DNA from: Limanda limanda
Taxonomy: Eukaryota > Chordata > Actinopteri > Pleuronectiformes > Pleuronectidae
Length of the DNA stretch: 64,000 nt
Direction of reading: 5' to 3'
NCBI RefSeq assembly: GCF_963576545.1
Contig: NC_083647.1
Location: forward strand, 2,219,007 to 2,283,006
Shown: piece by piece, positions 11,254 to 22,938 of the stretch
Numbering within the stretch: position 1 is the first letter of the stretch
How the letters are laid out: every line of letters starts with the position of its first letter
Made by a program: the position numbers and the translations under genes
The notes under the pieces: model-generated
Told to the model about the DNA's origin: nothing
Database searches by the model: none
The model's input: only the letters and a program-made list of their open reading frames with translations

Positions 11254-13480
11254 AATATGCTCCTCATGGTTAAGGCCCAATAAATGAATGATGCGGGTGC
11301 ACAGCTCTTCCAGAAATGACGATGGCACAGATGCTGGACGTCTGATTCATACTCTGAGTGTGTCACCTGTCACCTGTGACCTGCAGAGCCAGAAGACACA
11401 ATGACGCAACTGGCAGCAACACTGACACAGCAATGAAAGTTGTTGTGTGTCCACTACTGGCGGTGGAGCTGCTGGTTTATCTTCTGCATTTGCTTGAATA
11501 AAATTCAGACTATGTGTTTAACTAAATACCAGGACTCTACTGTATGAAGTACAATAACAATCAAAGACCCATTAGAACAAATGAATGGATTCAGAAAGTG
11601 AAACACTGTGTGAGTGTTTTTACTTTGAAATGGGTATGGGAAGTGTTGTTACTACGTTTATGACTTAGACAAATACATATTGTGGTTCACTGCAGAATAA
11701 ACAGTAAAAATGATCTTTCACCTTAGTTTTAATGTTTATCTGATTCATGGCACTTTCTGTAGGCTTTTCAAAATAAAAGCACTCCAGTGTTTCTGTTGAC
11801 TGTATCCATTATTTTGTTTAAAAAGGGTTTTTTATTGTGAAATATTTGCAGGAGCATTACTTGATATTGGATCTGATTATTTTTTAATTTAGTACTTGTA
11901 AAGATAAATTGTACAGAAAGCTAACCTCACCCATATTTTCAGAGAAAATGCTGGCAAAGGTGGAATATGGCAAAAGGAGGGAGTGTATGGAGTCAAAAAA
12001 TACATATTTATATATAAATATATATGTTTGTGTGCATATATTGTTCCTTATTGTCATATTTTATAAATCATGTTTTTTAAAATGTCGATTTGGTGCATGT
12101 TTTTAAAAGAAATGGCCTCTTTATTTTAGCAAACTTAATTTGTCCATTAGTTTTAGTAATTAAGAAGAACTATCTTTACACCTATGAGACTTAATGTGGG
12201 GGCACACGGTCATGTCATTAAGTGTTACATTTTAACTTAAAAAAGAGTCAATAATTACAATAATTAGTGTTACAGTACTAACTCTTCACAAAAAGTTAAA
12301 TTAACACTTGGGGCTGTGGACCTATATAGACACTTCAAAAGGGTTGAGATCGGATTGCGTATTGGGATTTTGCTGTGTAAGATATGTTGAACATACAAAG
12401 TATATACAAGGTACTTTCTATTTTAAGTAGTACAACCATGCCCAAGCAGCTTTGAGTGGGAAATACTGTGGACAATGGTTTGCAACATTCATGAACATTA
12501 AAGCGTTGGTGCCCTATTTTCAGATGACAGCAACAGCCCCACAAAATATATGTGCACATCCCTGATACAGGGAGAGACGGTTGTGTTAAAAGCAGGGGCA
12601 TGTGTACCAAATGCACTCATCCCTCTTCCTTCCTTCCTTTTATGTGTTCTTTACTAACCTTTGTCTTCAGCCATGCTTTTTCTCCTTGGATTAATCGGTA
12701 AATCTGAGTGAACAAAGGTCCAGCCTAGATGAACAGGGTCAGCCAGAGCAGACTTTGGAAGGCTTCTACTTCACATGAGTCCTGCGGCTTCCATGTCCTT
12801 ACAAAACCCGAGGTGCAAAGAGGAAGTGTGTTTTTTGCTGTAGTTCCAATCTCCATAAGAGTATTTAACAAGTCTGCAAACCCAGTGTCAATGTCTTTTA
12901 ACATTATATTCCAGAACAAGCCACACACAGCAAGCAGGGCTGGGCTGTAATGCTCACATGATAACACGTCAGTCAGTTACAAGTCATTTCACTTACTTTT
13001 CTAGTGGCCAAATTGTTTAGGGTGACAGTTGAATGCAATTGGGTTCACCCCATATATCCAGAATAAACGGGACGGGAGGCTGATGATTCCGGAAATATAC
13101 AATTTATTCAATTCGTGTAAATGATTTAAAAAGACTGATCAAACAGCACAGGATCATGTGCATAGGTTGAAGTACTGGCCTGGACTGATACAATTAACAG
13201 ATTAAAAAAAGAGAAGTTAAAGGCTCCAGACCCAATGTAACAAAGCTAAAATATCATGCATTAAACAAGCACAGCACACTTTAAGAATCCAAACACTGCA
13301 AGCGATATAATACAACAAAATGACAGAAGAGGCCTCTAGTTTATGGAGTCTTACTAGTGGACCAGATGTCAGCAGTGGTGCAAACATATTGCACCGTCTT
13401 CAGTTTCTCTTTCAGATAATTTTTTTTGGCATTGAAATCTGCTTGTATTTTCCTTACAAGGACTCGGGAGTAACGAGTCC
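11254..13480. other. No recognisable feature
   Basis: AT-rich DNA. Two open frames of 80-93 codons on the minus strand (12335-12616, 12725-12967) have no recognisable motif. Around 12210-12310 short TTAACACT/AGTGTTA motifs suggest a decayed MITE, without clear ends. Confidence 0.35.
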
Positions 13481-13489
13481 TCTCAAAGA

Positions 13490-13643
13490 GAGATTCGTTC
13501 ATTTTCTTGTGGCCGCGCATCGGGACTGTTCCATAGACTCAGTCAAGGAAGCAGAAATGATTCGTTCATTTCCCTACTGGGTCTTCGGGTACGAGTCTTT
13601 GGATCATTTTTCACGTGACCTGCATTGGCTCAGTAGAGGAGCG
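13490..13643 (+). mobile_element. Foldback DNA element, left part (split by L2)
   Basis: The 129-bp unit 13515-13643 (GCGCATCGGGACTG...GAGGAGCG) recurs inverted at 19287-19415 and direct at 49204-49332. Across the L2 insertion the element continues at 18699 as TGGAGCTGTAGC, as in the uninterrupted copy near 49333. So this and 18699-19530 are the two parts of one palindromic element. Confidence 0.7.
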
Positions 13644-13658
13644 GAATTCACATCAATT

Positions 13659-13691
13659 CACATCTGGTGTGAGAATCTCACACCAGATGTG
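13659..13691. repeat. Perfect 15-bp inverted repeat with 3-nt loop
   Basis: CACATCTGGTGTGAG, AAT, CTCACACCAGATGTG. It lies at the 5' boundary of the L2, just after the foldback unit ends at 13643, and is preceded by the repeated word TTCACATC. It could be part of the LINE leader or a junction product. Confidence 0.9.
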
Positions 13692-13943
13692 TCCTGTTTC
13701 CTGTTCTCCAGTGTTTACGGTAAGCGTGCTGCGTCATTTCGTCACTTCCTGTTATTGCCACGGGACACGGGTGGTGTAGTCGCTATCTGAATTAGCTCCT
13801 CCGCTAAACACAACTGTCTTTCTGTTCTACTACGGCTAAAATCACCGGTATATAGTTAAGGACCCTCACATACCAGCCCCTCCTCTCTGGTGCTTTGTGA
13901 TTCTGTGTTCTGTTTAAATCTCACACTCATAGTTTTAGCAGCG

Positions 13944-14819
13944 ATGTGTTCTCTCTCTCCCTCTCGCTCCACCGCTCTCTCCTGCTCCGAGTGTCTCATG
14001 TTTACTTACTCCTCCGCCTCCATTAACAGTAGTGGTAAATGTAATAAATGTAGTATGTTGGTAGACATGGAGGCGAGGCTTAGCAACTTAGAAGCTCGGC
14101 TCCTCAGCTTAGAACCCCCGTTAGCTATAGTTAGCCGGCCCGTGCTAGCCGCAGCGAAGCCACCTAGCTTAGCTTCAGCTAGCAGTCCCTCGACTTGCCC
14201 CGGGCAGCTGGGAGCCCAGGGTGGCTGGGTGACGGTCCGGAGGGGGCATAGTACCACCCATAGAAAGCCCACGATTAAAGAGCCACCAGCTCACGTCTCA
14301 AATAGATTTTCTCCACTCAGCGACGCACCCGCTGAGAATCAAACTCTGGTTATTGGCGACTCGGTTCTCAGAAACGTGAGATTAGCGACACCAGCGGCCA
14401 TAGTCAATTGTATCCCGGGGGCCAGAGCCGGCGACATCCAATCCAAATTGAAGCTGCTGGCTAAAACTAAACGTAAATACAGTAAAATCGTAATTCACGT
14501 CGGCAGCAACGACTCCCGGCTTCGTATGTCGGAGGTCACTAAAGTTAATGTTGAGTCTGTGTGTGCTTTTGCTAAAACGATGTCGGACACAGTAATTTTC
14601 TCTGGCCCTCTCCCTAACACAACAGGTGATGACATGTTTAGTCGCATGTTGTCTTTTAACCGCTGGCTGTCGAGGTGGTGTCCTGTAAACGGTGTGGGCT
14701 TTATAGATGATTGGCAAACTTTTTGGAGGAAACCTGGTCTTGTTAGGAGAGATGGCGTTCATCCCACTTGGGATGGAGCAGCTCTCTTATCTAAGAATAT
14801 TACTAAGTCTATCACATGA
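13944..14819 (+). CDS. L2 LINE ORF1 protein with SGNH/GDSL esterase domain
   Basis: A 291-residue protein starting at the first ATG after the leader (upstream in-frame GTG at 13890 is less likely). Residues 40-60 include cysteine pairs CSEC and CNKC, a possible zinc-binding module, then a leucine-rich helix ([17 protein letters not shown]). The C-terminal half is an SGNH hydrolase: GDS with nucleophile Ser140, the GxND block with Asn189 and Asp190, and the DxxH block with Asp270 and His273, all present. In related LINEs the ORF1 protein binds nucleic acid as chaperone and the esterase's substrate is uncertain. The frame ends in UGA (14817-14819) and continues in the same frame into ORF2. The catalytic residues are intact, so the protein could be functional. 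Confidence 0.85.
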   Translation: MCSLSPSRSTALSCSECLMFTYSSASINSSGKCNKCSMLVDMEARLSNLEARLLSLEPPLAIVSRPVLAAAKPPSLASASSPSTCPGQLGAQGGWVTVRRGHSTTHRKPTIKEPPAHVSNRFSPLSDAPAENQTLVIGDSVLRNVRLATPAAIVNCIPGARAGDIQSKLKLLAKTKRKYSKIVIHVGSNDSRLRMSEVTKVNVESVCAFAKTMSDTVIFSGPLPNTTGDDMFSRMLSFNRWLSRWCPVNGVGFIDDWQTFWRKPGLVRRDGVHPTWDGAALLSKNITKSIT

Positions 14820-17800
14820 CAACCCAGAGTTGGGACCAGGAAGCAGAGCTGCAGTGCTAAACACTTCTCTGCGCTCCCTCTGGATCAGTCACCCAACCGC
14901 ATAGAGACTGTCTCTGTCTACCGTCCGATTCAATTATTTAAATTAAACAATAACAGAGCGAGAACTCACAATAATCTTATACAAATTAACACAACCTCTG
15001 GAACAACACAGGAAACTAAGACTTTCAAATGTGGTCTTTTAAACATTAGATCACTGTCCTCAAAGGCTATTTTAGTTAAGGAACTAGTCTCAGACTACAA
15101 TATAGATTTATTGTCCCTTACTGAGACGTGGCTGCATCCTGATGAATATGTCAGTTTAAATGAATCTACTCCCCCCAGTCATATAAATTCACACGTTCCC
15201 AGGGAACTCGGGCGAGTAGGTGGAGTTGCTGCTATTTTTAACTCCAGTCTATCAATTAATCCTAAACCTAAATTTAGCTACAACTCATTTGAATGTCTTG
15301 TTCTTAATCTTCCACGTCAATCCAGGAAACACCAACAGCCAATCATATTTGCTGTAGTTTATCGTGCTCCTGGGGCTTATACTGAATTTCTAACAGAATT
15401 CCCTGAGTTTTTATCAAACCTAGTCCTAAAGACAGATAAAACTATTATTGTTGGTGACTTTAATATTCATGTTGACAATAATAAAGATAGCCTTAGCGTA
15501 GCATTTATTTCAATACTAGACTCAATTGGTTTTAGTCAGTGTGTGCATCAACCTACTCATTGTTGTAACCACACACTTGACCTTGTGTTATCATACGGTG
15601 TCAAAATTGAACATTTAACAGTACTTCCGCGCAATCCAGTACTATCAGATCATAATTTAATAACCTTCGATTTTTCACTATCTGAATATATGCCCCTAAT
15701 AAAAAACTCATTTTCTAGATGTCTACCTGATAGTGCTGTAGCTAAATTTAAGGAAATAATTCCGATTACATTTAAACCCGTATTATCCGTCGACATAAAC
15801 AACAAATTCTTTAAAAACCCGAGCTCTATTGAGATTGACCACCTCATAGATTGCTCTGCAGACTCATTACGATTAACATTAGACTCAATAGCGCCTCTAA
15901 AAAAGAAATGTGTAAAACATAGTAAATTAGCTCCGTGGTATAATTCCAAGACACATGAGTTGAAACAAATATCAAGAAAACTAGAAAGGAAGTGGCGCTC
16001 CAGCAACAGTGTTGAAAATCTCCTAGACTGGAAGAGTAGTGTTACAGAATATAAAAAGGCTCTCCACAAAGCAAGAGCTGCCTATTATTCAAAACTAATA
16101 GAAGAGAATAAAAACAACCCCAGGTTTCTCTTCAGCACTGTAGCCAGGCTGACAGAGCGTCACACCTCCACCGAACCCAGTATTCCTCGATCCCTAAATA
16201 GCAATATCTTTATGACCTTTTTTAATGATAAAATTCTAACTATTAGAAATAAAATCAATCATCTCCTGCCCTCAATTGGCACTAATACCCTCCCAACAAT
16301 AGAGATCTCAGAAACGGCTGAGAATCCTTCCCATTATTTAGACAGCTTCTCTCTGATCACCCGTGATCAGTTTACCAAAATAGTCTCAGGTTCTAAACCA
16401 ACAACCTGTATTTTAGATCCGATTCCAACTAAATTACTTAAAGAAATTCTGCCCCTAATAGATAATTCGTTACTTAACACAATCAAGCTGTCATTATCAT
16501 CAGGTTATGTACCACAGTCTTTTAAAATAGCTGTAATCAAACCCCTACTCAAAAAACCCACCCTAGACCCAGAGGTTTTAGCAAATTACAGGCCAATATC
16601 TAATCTCCCCTTCCTATCTAAAATCTTAGAAAAAGTTGTAGCCAATCAGCTGTGTGAGTTTCTCCAGGAAAATAATATATATGAAGACTTTCAGTCTGGG
16701 TTTAGAACCAATCATAGCACAGAGACAGCCCTGGCAAAAGTCACTAATGACCTTCTAATAGCTTCAGATCAGGGACTTGTGTCTGTCCTCGTTCTGTTAG
16801 ATCTCAGTGCAGCATTCGACACAATTGACCATCAAATTTTATTAGAGAGACTAAAACAGTTAATTAACATTAAAGGAACGGCCTTAAACTGGTTTAAATC
16901 TTATTTTGCTGATCGCTCCCAATTCGTTCAAATCAATGATGAGTCATCGGTGCGCACCAAAGTTAACCATGGTGTCCCACAGGGGTCTGTGCTCGGCCCA
17001 ATTTTATTCTCATTATATATGCTTCCACTAGGAAACATTATCAGGACACACTCGGTAAATTTTCACTGTTATGCGGATGACACCCAGTTATATTTGTCAA
17101 TAAAACCTGATCAAAGTAATCAATTAACTAAACTTCGAGCATGTCTCAAGGACATAAAAACCTGGATGACCCGCAATTTTCTCTTATTAAACTCAGATAA
17201 AACAGAGGTTATAATACTCGGCCCTAAACACCTTAGAGATACATTATCTAATGATATAGCTGCGCTAGATGACATTGCCCTTGCTTCCAATGACACAGTC
17301 AGGAACTTGGGAGTGATCTTCGATCCTGATTTGTCCTTTAAAAGTAATTTCTAGGACCGCGTTTTTCCACTTGCGTAATATCTCAAAAATCAGACATGTC
17401 CTTTCGCAAAAAATGCAGAAAAACTAGTCCACGCCTTTGTTACATCGAGACTGGACTATTGTAATTCACTATTATCAGGCTCCAGCAGCAAGTCGTTAAA
17501 GACTCTGCAGCTGGTCCAAAATGCCGCAGCACGTGTCCTGACGAGAACTAAGAAAAGAGAGCACATTTCTCCAGTATTAGCATCGCTACACTGGCTTCCT
17601 GTTAAATCTAGAATCGAATTTAAAATTCTCCTCCTCACCTTCAAGGCCCTTAATGATATGGCACCTCTTTACCTTAAAGAGATGTTAGTACCATATCAAC
17701 CTACTAGAGCACTCCGATCCCAGAACTCAGGTTTACTTGTTGTCCCTAAAGTCTCTAAAAGTAGAGTAGGAGCCAGAGCTTTTAGCCATCAAGCCCCACT

Positions 17801-17900
17801 GCTGTGGAATAATCTCTCACTTTCAGTTAGGGAAGCAGACACGCTCTGTTCGTTTAAAAGTAGACTCAAAACCTTCCTTTTTTATAAAGCTTATAGTTAG
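14820..17900 (+). pseudogene. L2 LINE ORF2: endonuclease and reverse transcriptase, broken near C-terminus
   Basis: This frame is in phase with ORF1 and opens directly after its UGA. There is no ATG in frame before the endonuclease: the first methionine codon comes after the SDH motif. The EEP endonuclease shows NIRSL, SLTETW (from about 15111), GDFNIH and SDHNLITF; the reverse transcriptase shows [54 protein letters not shown] and YADD (17069-17080). The frame ends at TAG 17352-17354, where a small deletion is apparent, and a second frame change lies in the A-run at about 17408. The conserved C-terminal region then continues to the natural stop near 17900. The enzyme would nick target DNA and reverse-transcribe the LINE RNA there; this copy would make a C-terminally truncated protein. 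Confidence 0.85.
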
Positions 17901-18698
17901 AGCTAATTAGTGCGATGTTCCAAATTTGATTAAATGGCAAAAACCCCTGATGATGCTAAGACGCACAGGGAATTTATGACACAAGACACACGGAGCTTCT
18001 CTTTCCTGCTTCTCCTTCCTTCCTTTTTCTCCATATTTATCACATCAAGATAATTCTTATCTGATCAGTACATGTTACTAACTTGACCCCTTTTCCCGGA
18101 GTTTCTGTGCCTTAGCGCCCGCGGATGCAGGGCCACAGCTGTGGCCGCACCATGGATTATGATTGTGGATCGCGTGTCGGAGGTCGCAATGGTGGATCCA
18201 GTTCGGTGGATTCTGTATCATGCCAGCTGATCGTCGTTATAATGGAGGATCCTTTGTCGCGTTGGCATCGGATGATGAGATGGATTGATTCTAACTGGCG
18301 GCGGTGGACAATGACTGTGGATTACAGTGGATCTCATCCTGATGCTGGATCGTGGTCTTGCTGGCTGCTGGCCAGAGACTGTGATTGCAGCGGGACTGCC
18401 TGACACATAGTATTGAAAAATGTTTAGCCTCATGGATGCTGCTAAAAATCCTGATGATGTTTTCTTACACCTGACATCTATTGCACTTCTGTCCGTCCTG
18501 AGAGAGGGATCCCTCACATGTGGCTCTCTCTGAGGTTTCTACATATTTTTACCTGTGAAAAGGGTTTTTAGTAGTTTTTCCTTACTCTTGTTGAGGGTTA
18601 AGGACAGAGGATGTCACACAATGTTAAAGCCCCATGAGACGAATTGTTATTTGTGAATGTGGGCTATACAAATAAAATTTGATTGATTGATTGATTGA
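17901..18698 (+). other. L2 LINE 3' untranslated region and (TTGA)n tail
   Basis: After the stop there is a TGGATC-rich block (18120-18420), then the conserved terminal block with ATCCCTCACATGTGG (18509-18523), ATGTCACACAATG and GGGCTATACAAATAAAATTT, ending in five TTGA-type repeats. The same 3' region in minus orientation is at 8713-9345. The terminal block is where the LINE's own reverse transcriptase is expected to bind. Confidence 0.75.
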
Positions 18699-19530
18699 TG
18701 GAGCTGTAGCAAGTGACGTTCACTGTCTCCCGGAGAAATGAACACTCTGTGTTTTTAGTATAGAAAGAAGTTAATTATATTCGTTCACAAGTCATACAGA
18801 CTGGTTTTGTTATTTTCACTTTACATTAACACTTACAGTTTAGTGCAGTGTAATTGTTTGCCGTGATAATTAAATGCAAGTGTGATAATAAATGACAATT
18901 TCATACCATAAAAACTGTACAAACTCAAAGTTCACAGAATTAAATCAATTGTGTCTTACACAGAATTTTTCATATAATATAAGACCATTTTACTTGAATT
19001 GCACATTTGTGTGACAGATCATATTTTTTTAAGAAAACCTCCTCTATTAAATACAGTACAACATGACAGTTTGTATGGTTTGAAATAGTCATTTATTATC
19101 ACACTGGCATTTAATTATCACGGGAAACAATTACACTGCACTAAACTGTAAGTGTAAATGTAAAGTGAAAATAACAAAACCAGTCATTATGACTTGTGAA
19201 CGAATATAATTCACGTCTTTCTATACTAAAAACACAGAGTGTTCATTTCTCCGGGAGACAGTGAACGTCCCTCGCTACAGCTCCAGCGCTCCTCTACTGA
19301 GCCAATGCAGGTCACGTGAAAAATGATCCAAAGACTCGTACCCGAAGACCCAGTAGGGAAATGAACGAATCATTTCTGCTTCCTTGACTGAGCCTATGGA
19401 ACAGTCCCGATGCGCAGCCCCCCCCCCCCCGTTGAAATGAACGAATGACTCGAAAAATGATTCGTTCATTTTACTGAACAAGATTGAAAGAACCGAGTCG
19501 GTAAAATGATCCGAACTTCCCAACACTACT
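18699..19530. mobile_element. Foldback DNA element, main part
   Basis: Two long arms are inverted copies of each other: 18699-18925 (GAGCTGTAGC...) and about 19070-19281 (...GCTACAGCTC), separated by about 150 bp of AT-rich loop. Outside the right arm the 129-bp unit (19287-19415) is followed by ATTCGTTCATTTTACTG-type sequence ending CTTCCCAACACT, i.e. an AGTGTTGGGAAG terminus like Ac-type hAT ends. The left outer part is at 13490-13643. A second copy of arms and unit is at 49204-49721. Confidence 0.75.
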
Positions 19531-19789
19531 GGCTAGCACATACAAGCTCCCAATCTCCCTCTTCCTAAAGTTAGCTACTCGACTGATAAGTTTACTAGCT
19601 AAACACTGGCTATGCACTAGCCTAGCCAGCAGGCTAGCGTCATTAACATGTTAGCATCGATCGCTAGCTTGATATTATAACCATCACCATGTATATACAA
19701 TAGGCTATATAATGTAGCCAGACCCATAAATTATATATCAAGCTAGTTGACATCTGTCACACTCAGATAACATATTTACCTTGACAGAC

Positions 19790-19976
19790 AATCCGTTGAA
19801 CTTGAAGATCTGAAGACTGAACTCTGAACCGTTTTTACAAATTACTCCACTCTAAAGTATTTTGTTACAAATTACATTAGATTTTTTATCGGCCCTATCA
19901 AATACAAATTACAAAATACTCAAAGTATTTGAAATACGTATTTCAAATACAAGTAGATAGGAATACTGACAATCTC
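19790..19976 (-). mobile_element. DNA-transposon terminus with a 26-bp palindrome
   Basis: The reverse complement begins CAGAGATTGTCAGTATTCC and continues with tracts of ATTTGTA/TACAAAT. It contains a perfect palindrome, GTATTTGAAATAC followed by its reverse complement, at 19925-19950. The other end was not found. Confidence 0.45.
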
Positions 19977-19979
19977 TGC

Positions 19980-20609
19980 CCGCGGCCTATAGGCATCGCC
20001 GTCCTGTCAGTTAAATTAAAACATCAGCAGAATGGGGAAAATAACACTGCTAAAACTATTACACTTTATAAATAATTGACCCCATTAAACTTTCAAAAAA
20101 TCTTTGTGGACTCCACACTGCTTGACGGATCGGCGACACTCTTACCATTTCCCCTCAACCACTGTCTTGAACTTTTTGGCTCTATTATTTTGTGGCTAAA
20201 GTGGAACCGTCACTGCCAGTAAGAGTTAGCAGTGCATTGCATACAACACTGTTAGTCAGGTTTCCTAGCAAGCAGATGTGAGTGAGTACAGGTCTGTTTC
20301 TGCCTGTGCAAACTAAAACACTTACCAGTTGTGTTTCAAGAAGTCTCTATTTAGGGGGCTTGAAAACTCTGAAGTAGTGTCAACGCCAGAAACTGAAGAA
20401 AAGTTATGCATTTAAAATTTAGAATGTAGGCTACTGGTGTAGGAGCTAGAGTGGGGAGCCACCCTACATTTGCCACCATCAGGCAAGAATAAACCTGAAT
20501 TGCACTTTGATTGTTTTGGGTTCAGTGATGGCAATGCCAGACAGCGATCCTTGGAGCAACGCAGTGGTTGCAAGGGAGTGTGAGCCCATGGTGGTGTTAA
20601 ATTCAGGAG
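19980..20609. other. No recognisable feature
   Basis: Unique-looking AT-rich DNA with no coding frame, RNA gene or TE structure that I can support. Confidence 0.4.
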
Positions 20610-20617
20610 GTGCTGAC

Positions 20618-21924
20618 TAGAGATGAGCCGGATACTCGGCTGAAACGAGTATCCGGTACGGATTAATCCGATTAATACTCGTCAATATCTGTGCTCGGAC
20701 TGAATGAAAATCCTCACACAGCGTCACAGCGCTCCTCGCCTTCACACACGGCTCTGCTCGCACACTCACAGATCAGCTCTCTGTCTCTCAGTCACTCAGG
20801 TTCACGGGTCTTTTCCGTTAACGTTTAGGGTTTCTTCAGCTTGAAGTTTGTTTTTAATTCAGTTTGTACTTACTTATTAACCAGTAGAGTTCTGTTAAAC
20901 GTGGGTTCGTTCAGACGTGGTGCTGGTAGAAGGGACTCGCGTTGCGTCTCTGCCTGTCGGAGATTTTTTTCCCGCTGCATCGCTCTAGTTCACATGAATG
21001 TGATTATACCGTGTTTGTTTTAATTATCCTCATCCGAAACAGGAGAGACCCGCTGTAACAAATCGCCCTGCTTAAACCCCAGGGGAAATGTTCTAGGCTT
21101 TAATTTTAAGGACACGGGCAGACCCGACCCGCTGTGTAACTTGCGCGCTGCCCGACCAAGTTATCATAAACGAAAAATCCCTGGTTGGACCGATGACCTT
21201 GTTATCGGTCTAACCCCTAATTAAATAAATATAAATATAAACGAATTCGACTCAAACAGGTTGCGTATTATAAACTGTATTTAAACAAAACACCAATCAA
21301 ACCCCACATATCCCCGTGCTCGTGCCCGCAAACAATGGCGGACCCGTAAACATAAACACGGTATTTACACACATTCAAACATCAATATTTTCCCAACCCA
21401 GGTCCATAACATAATCCCCAAACAAACGTCCAAAAGAAATGACTGCAGGTGTGGCGAGGTGAGTGTCGCAAACAAATCCAAACCAAGTCCATGCTTTCTC
21501 ACCCCCTTCCAGTGCCCAGAAAATGTTCAGTCCTTGAAATAATCCATTACGTAACTCCCAGGCAATAATCCCGTTCCAGAGAAAAATCCTTGCAAATTGT
21601 AATTGATCTCCTGGCCCTTGAACCTCTGGCCGCACCGCCAGCCCGCAGCATCAAAAAACCACACACACCCCGTCGGGACGTCACTTCCCCATATTTAACA
21701 CATTTCCCGTTACAGAACCCCATATATACATAATCACACAAATAATAAACAAATACATACACAGATCCATTCCCTCATTCTTATAGTTTTGAGGCGTCTG
21801 ACTAATGACATATGCACTTTTTATCAATACATAAGGTGCCCTTGGGTGACCTTTACACCGCGTCTCATGTCAATCTTGTCCCCGGGAAATAGCAAACAGC
21901 ATCGGACACAGTCTCCCCGCCCCC

Positions 21925-21958
<34 letters not shown>

Positions 21959-22202
21959 TACTCACTCATACACACACACACACACACACACCTGGTGTGG
22001 AAACTAATTTAAAAAAAAATAAAAATAAAAAAATCATAAAAAAATTTCAAAGTTTAAAAATAAAGTTATGTTGAACCAGCCCACTTCCGGGTTAAATCAC
22101 ACCCACTTCCGGGTTAGGTCCCGCCCACTCCGAGTACGGATACGGATAATTCATATGGTAAACAGATACGGATACAGATAATGCTGTACTCGCTCATCCC
22201 TA
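20618..22202. mobile_element. hAT-type element (1585 bp) with perfect 8-bp TSD, copy 1
   Basis: The ends are TAGAGATGAGCCGGATACTC and, at the right, CTCGCTCATCCCTA. Both flanks carry GTGCTGAC (20610-20617 and 22203-22210). Subterminal CGGATACGGATA repeats occur at both ends. The interior has a gene-like GC-richer segment, TC and CA microsatellites and A-rich tracts but no transposase. A second, shorter copy with its own TSD is at 48991-49969. Confidence 0.88.
21925..21991. repeat. (TC)n and (CA)n microsatellites
   Basis: A CT run followed by a CA run inside the hAT element; the CA run is shared with the copy at 49723-49748. Confidence 0.9.
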
Positions 22203-22210
22203 GTGCTGAC

Positions 22211-22869
22211 CCTGAAGTCCCTCTGTAAGTAAGCATTAGTAGCGTGAATTTGATTCAATCAGCCATGGGTAGCTAGGGGAGCTTGATGTGCAGCGGACTA
22301 ATGTGCTTTTTTAGGCTGATTGAAAACCAGATGCACTGCTACATTCTGGTTTATGGGGTTTCACTGTGCTTAACATGAGGACATTGCAGTTGTCAAGAAG
22401 CATCAATCCCTTTAACGTAAGCAAATTTGTTAACCCTAATATAAAGAATATATATATCGGTTATTCCTCAGTATAAGCACCATTACTTGTTGCAAGTCTC
22501 TTCGATTAGGAAATTTGTAGAGGGATTTTATACGTTGTTTAAGGTTGTTTTTTGTAATTTTTCCTGTATGTCTTTGTCTATTGGTGTACATCTTAGGCTC
22601 TGGATTTTAAGTTATTACACCGCTAACCTCTAAGATATCAATACCTTGTTGGAATTCACTTAATTATACACTCACACCCTTTCCTGACTGCAGCTGGTGC
22701 TACTCTGATTACCTGACAACTGACACCAGCTTTACTCCTGGGCTGCCACTTGTTTTTACATGCCCTGATGGAGACTTTCTGTTGAAAATCTCAGGCACTA
22801 AGCCCATTTAATAAAGTCATTCATTTGGCTTCTTGATCTCAAAGCAAACTGTCTTAACATTCCTCGTTT
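22211..22869. other. No recognisable feature
   Basis: AT-rich DNA with no supported feature. Confidence 0.4.
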
Positions 22870-22938
22870 TTAATTCAATTCAATTGCATTTATATACAGC
22901 CAAATCATTTCATACATAATCTCAAGGCACTAAACATA
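22870..22938 (-). mobile_element. LINE 3' tail fragment (minus strand)
   Basis: AATTCAATTCAATTGCATTT, then CAAATCATTTCATACATAATCTCAAGGCAC: the reverse complement of the common fish LINE tail that ends in (AATTG)n. The following CACTG terminus interrupts it. Confidence 0.5.

Larger units (their letters stand above)
13644..18698 (+). mobile_element. Near full-length L2-clade LINE with esterase ORF1
   Basis: The element has a 5' leader (13644-13943), an ORF1 with an SGNH esterase domain, an ORF2 with apurinic-type endonuclease and reverse transcriptase, a 0.8-kb 3' untranslated region and a (TTGA)n tail ending near 18698. Esterase-bearing ORF1 is known from CR1/L2-group LINEs, including fish L2. 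Length of about 5 kb is close to complete. Only a stop and a frame lesion near 17350-17412 break ORF2, so the copy is young. It was inserted in a foldback DNA element. Confidence 0.85.

Noticed and set aside
12725..12967. 80-codon minus-strand open frame as a coding exon
   Set aside because: It looks protein-like but matches no family I recognise, and no acceptor/donor pair or neighbouring exon was found.
21054..21718. Possible solo LTR (TGTAAC...GTTACA) inside hAT copy 1
   Set aside because: Flanking bases (CCGC and GAAC) do not form a duplication and no second copy is present in the window.
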